From: an uncultured Bacteroides sp.
GTDB lineage: Bacteria; Bacteroidota; Bacteroidia; Bacteroidales; Bacteroidaceae
NCBI GenBank assembly: GCA_958477465.1
Contig: CAUEFX010000066.1
Span: 1 to 25,925 of the forward strand
Direction of reading: 5' to 3'
Length of the DNA: 25,925 bases
Below the pieces are notes generated by a model that saw only the letters and a list, made by a program, of their open reading frames with translations, made no database searches and was not told the origin of the DNA. This document shows positions 22,961 to 25,925 of this stretch, one piece after another. The position numbers and the translations under genes are program-made. Position 1 is the stretch's first letter. Each line of letters starts with the position of its first letter.

Positions 22961-24760
22961 ATGCTGAATGCTATGAGAACATTCTTTGTGTTTCTTTCTG
23001 TTGGTTTGTTGGGTTTCTTATTTTCGGTAGAGATCTGTGCTGCCGATCGTGTGTATAATGTTTCCGATTTTGGTTTGAAGGCCAATGCGAAAAAAGATGC
23101 TTCGCTCGTGTTGCGGAAAGTCTTGGAGAAAATTAGGAAGGATTACCGGGAAGGTGATAAAATAGTACTCCGGTTTCCTGCCGGACAATATCATTTTTAT
23201 GAGAAGAATGTTACCATTCGTGAATATTATATTTCCAATCACGACCAGGCTAACCCCAAAAAGGTAGGAATCGCTATTGAAGAAATGAGAGATTTCACTC
23301 TTGACGGACAAGGCTCTGAATTCGTTTTTCACGGGCGGATGCTTCCGATTTCTCTTTTACGTTCGGAAAACTGTGTGTTGAAAAACTTCAGTATCGATTT
23401 TGAAAACCCTCATATAACGCAGATACAGGTTATAGATAATTCTCCGGAGAACGGGATAACGTATGAGGTGGCTTCATGGGTAGATTATCGGATCAGCAAA
23501 GACTCTGTGTTTGAAGCATTTGGAGACGGCTGGATGTTGCGGCCTTTCACCGGCATTGCTTTTGAAGCAGAAAGCCGGCACATCGTTTAGAATACCAGCG
23601 ACCTGCATTTTCCCAATAAGGGGGTGGTTCAAGTGGCGCCTCGCCGTTTGAATATAAAGAATTGGAAAGACAACCGCCTTGTACCCGGAACGGTCATTGC
23701 CTTGCGGACCTATTTCCGGCCTACACCCGGAATATTTCTTTCTCATGATGTAAATACGCAATTGTCGAATGTGAAAGTGCATTATGCCGAGGGAATGGGA
23801 TTGTTGGCGCAATTGTGTGAGAACATAACATTGGATGGATTCAGTGTTTGTCTGAGAGGAAATGATGATCCCCGCTATTTCACGGCCCAAGCCGATGCTA
23901 CTCACTTTTCGGGCTGCAAAGGAAAAATCATTTCAAGAAACGGATTGTATGAGGGGATGATGGATGATGCAATCAATGTACACGGCACTTATCTGAAAGT
24001 GATAAAGCGGGTGGATGACCGTACTTTGATAGGACGTTATATGCACAACCAGGCTTGGGGATTCGAATGGGGAAGAACCGGAGATGAAGTGCAGTTTATC
24101 CGTTCATCGACGATGGAGCTGATAGGTGACCGGAATAGTATTACAGATATTCACCCTTACGACAAAGAGGAAATTCAAGGCGCACGTGAGTTCAGCATAA
24201 CGTTTCGCGACCCTATTGATCCGGATATTAATGAGAAGAGCGGTTTTGGTATCGAGAACCTGACTTGGACGCCGGAGGTTTTGTTTGCAGATAATGTGGT
24301 TCGCAATAATCGTGCACGGGGTGCATTGTTCAGTACTCCCAAGCAGACAATTGTAGAAGATAACTTGTTTGACCATACTTCCGGAACAGCTATTCTGCTG
24401 TGTGGCGACTGTAACGGTTGGTATGAAACGGGGGCTTGCCGGAATGTGATTATCCGTAAAAACCGTTTTGTCAATGCATTGACCAATCTGTTTCAGTTTA
24501 CAAATGCCGTAATCTCCATTTATCCGGAGATACCGGACTTGAAATCACAACAAAAATATTTTCATGGCGGCATTGAAGGAGGTATCGTGATTGAAGATAA
24601 TGAATTCGACACCTTTGATGCTCCTGTTCTTTATGCGAAATCAGTAGACGGCCTTATATTTCGCAATAATACGATTCGGTTGAATACTGAGTACAAACCG
24701 TTTCACTGGAACAAAAGCCGTTTTCTCTTGGAACGGGTTACAAATGTACAAATAGAATAA
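22961..24760 (+). pseudogene. GH110 alpha-1,3-galactosidase interrupted by an in-frame TAG
   Basis: Read through one stop codon, this is a 599-residue secreted protein of normal GH110 length: signal peptide (MRTFFVFLSVGLLGFLF, from the second Met), YNVSDFGLKANAKKDAS opening of a right-handed beta-helix, repeats of the DGQGSEFVF and NVVRNNRARG kind, and the GDCNGWYETGACRNVIIRKN segment typical of GH110. GH110 enzymes remove terminal alpha-1,3-galactose, as in blood group B or linear B structures. At codon 210 (23588-23590) the reading HIV-stop-NTSDLHF carries TAG; the frame continues unbroken on both sides, so a single base change from TAT or TAC (Tyr) would explain it. It may be a recent loss, a strain variant or a sequencing error. 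Confidence 0.85.
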
Positions 24761-24838
24761 TGTGCAATGAAGTAATGAGGGTTGTCAAAACTGAATTTCA
24801 GGGAAGGAAAACTTTCAATCTCACTCTATTCAACCATA

Positions 24839-24883
24839 AAAGAGCCATATCATTACTCAAAAATAGAGTTGATATGGCTCTTT
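24839..24883. terminator. Bidirectional hairpin terminator between GH110 and antiporter genes
   Basis: AAAGAGCCATATCA (24839-24852) and TGATATGGCTCTTT (24870-24883) are perfect 14-base reverse complements, with an additional ACTC/GAGT pairing inside the loop. The stem sits between two convergent genes and has A-rich and T-rich flanks for both directions. Confidence 0.75.
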
Positions 24884-24946
24884 AATATCTATTGATTACA
24901 ATTTGTAACTTTTCAAAGTGGACTTTTTAGTTTTGCCCCTCCCTCA

Positions 24947-25925
24947 TTATTCTTCTTTCTTCTCCGAGATAAGCAGCAGCTTGTCATTGGCATGAAGTTT
25001 CAGACTTCCGTTAGGTATCAGGAACTCATCGCCGCGTTTCACAATCATGACGAGGGTGCCTTTGGGAAGGTTCATCTCTTTCAGTGTATCGGCTTTTTCA
25101 ATCATTTCCTGCGTTACTGTGATATCCCGGAGATCGGAGTTGATCTCTTCGGGTAATTCCACTCCAAAATCATTTCCGGTTTTTTCAAGCGGAGTAGAAA
25201 GATTGAGCAACCGTGCTACATAAGAGACGGTGGTGCCCTGTACGACCAGTGAAACAATGGTGATAAAGAAAACGATGTTGAATATGATATTGGAACCCTC
25301 CACATTGGCCACTACCGGATAGGTGGCAAAGATGATGGGTACCGCTCCGCGCAATCCGACCCATGAGACGAACAGTCGGGATTTGAATGTTATTTTCCGG
25401 AAAGGAAGCAGACAGAGGAATACACTGAGCGGCCGGCCGATAACAATCATGAATACACCGATGAGAAGAGCTACACAGGCAATTTCGAGCATCTCGTGGG
25501 GATTGACGAGCAGACCGAGCATAAGAAACATGATGATTTGGAAAAGCCAGGTCAAACCGTCCATGAATGTGGCAATCTCTTTGCGATACATGATTTTGTT
25601 GTTGCCTACCATTATACCGGCGATGTATACGGCCAAATAGCCGTTTCCATGCAGACGGTCGGTGATGGCAAACGTGAAAAATACAAAGGAAAGCAGCAGG
25701 ATGGGGTAGAGGGACTGATTGTCGACATTTATTTTGTTCAGGATCAATATGGCCAGCCTGCCCAATCCATATCCTGCCGCAGCACCTACCAGAAACTGCA
25801 CGGCAAACGAACCGAGTATATCACCTGCCCCCATACCCGAAGACTGAAGAATTTGGATAAGAACGATGGTGAGCATATAGGCCATCGGGTCATTACTTCC
25901 GCTCTCCAGTTCCAGCATGGGACGA
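24947..25925 (-). CDS. Potassium/proton (CPA1-type, NhaP2/CvrA-like) antiporter, 5' part missing
   Basis: The frame is open to the window edge, so the N-terminal part lies outside. The visible 326 residues hold the transport-site motif ELESGSNDPMAY, then about seven further membrane helices including WVGLRGAVPIIFATYPV (the RGA motif of CPA1 exchangers), and a cytoplasmic C-terminal domain of the TrkA-C/RCK-C type (TQEMIEKADTLKEMNLPKGT to LLLISEKKEE). This arrangement is that of the NhaP2/CvrA group, which exchange K+ or Na+ for H+ across the inner membrane and are gated by the RCK-C domain. The gene ends 63 bases from a bidirectional hairpin. Confidence 0.88.
   Translation of the reverse strand, partial: RPMLELESGSNDPMAYMLTIVLIQILQSSGMGAGDILGSFAVQFLVGAAAGYGLGRLAILILNKINVDNQSLYPILLLSFVFFTFAITDRLHGNGYLAVYIAGIMVGNNKIMYRKEIATFMDGLTWLFQIIMFLMLGLLVNPHEMLEIACVALLIGVFMIVIGRPLSVFLCLLPFRKITFKSRLFVSWVGLRGAVPIIFATYPVVANVEGSNIIFNIVFFITIVSLVVQGTTVSYVARLLNLSTPLEKTGNDFGVELPEEINSDLRDITVTQEMIEKADTLKEMNLPKGTLVMIVKRGDEFLIPNGSLKLHANDKLLLISEKKEE

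Noticed and set aside
23624..24760. Separate gene starting from the GTG at 23624
   Set aside because: It is in the same frame as the upstream part, lacks a signal peptide and starts in the middle of the GH110 fold, so it is the second half of one interrupted gene.

Overview
The window reads as chromosomal DNA of a Bacteroidales bacterium, most likely a gut Bacteroides. The reasons are several -7 boxes of the TAnnTTTG type, genes typical of that group (GH31 and GH110 glycosidases, a DUF4405 membrane protein, a short Crp/Fnr regulator), weak ribosome binding sites, and a C-terminal tail of the GxYIxNGKK type at the left edge. I could not run any search, so family names rest on motifs I can read.

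Left part (1-5430): the end of a secreted-protein gene, a degenerate winged-helix fragment, an AEC-family permease on the minus strand, and an outer-membrane-barrel fragment. Then comes a compact AT-rich three-gene unit: an OLD/RloA-like AAA ATPase, an RloB-like TOPRIM-type protein and a DraG-type ADP-ribosylglycohydrolase. RloAB pairs are related to abortive-infection/phage-defence modules; the added ADP-ribosylglycohydrolase is the unusual element. About 600 bases without a recognisable gene follow.

Centre (5431-17794): nine consecutive plus-strand genes forming what looks like a self-contained trans-membrane phospho-threonine signalling and proteolysis island. In order: a double-FHA protein with one membrane segment and a trypsin-like periplasmic protease; a zinc-ribbon/FHA protein; a membrane-anchored PP2C phosphatase; a Ser/Thr kinase with its own FHA domain and a two-helix membrane tail; a small FHA protein with the same tail; a very large Ser/Thr kinase whose outer part is about twenty YD-like repeats; a secreted YbjN-like protein; a secreted papain-type (C1) peptidase; and a small protein resembling chagasin-type cysteine-protease inhibitors. 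Writer (two kinases), eraser (PP2C), readers (five FHA domains) and periplasmic effectors (two proteases and a possible inhibitor) are all encoded together. No secretion-system structural genes are present, so this is not simply a type VI regulatory cassette. It is the best candidate here for an undescribed system.

Right part (17801-25925): a DUF4405 membrane protein and a Crp/Fnr-type regulator on the minus strand, a secreted GH31 glycosidase with an unusual FKFDGAD nucleophile motif, a long-chain acyl-CoA synthetase on the minus strand, a GH110 alpha-galactosidase interrupted by a single in-frame TAG, and the 3' part of a K+/H+ antiporter on the minus strand. Two bidirectional hairpin terminators separate the convergent pairs. 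GH31 and GH110 could act together on alpha-galactosyl-capped host glycans, but the GH110 copy appears to be broken.
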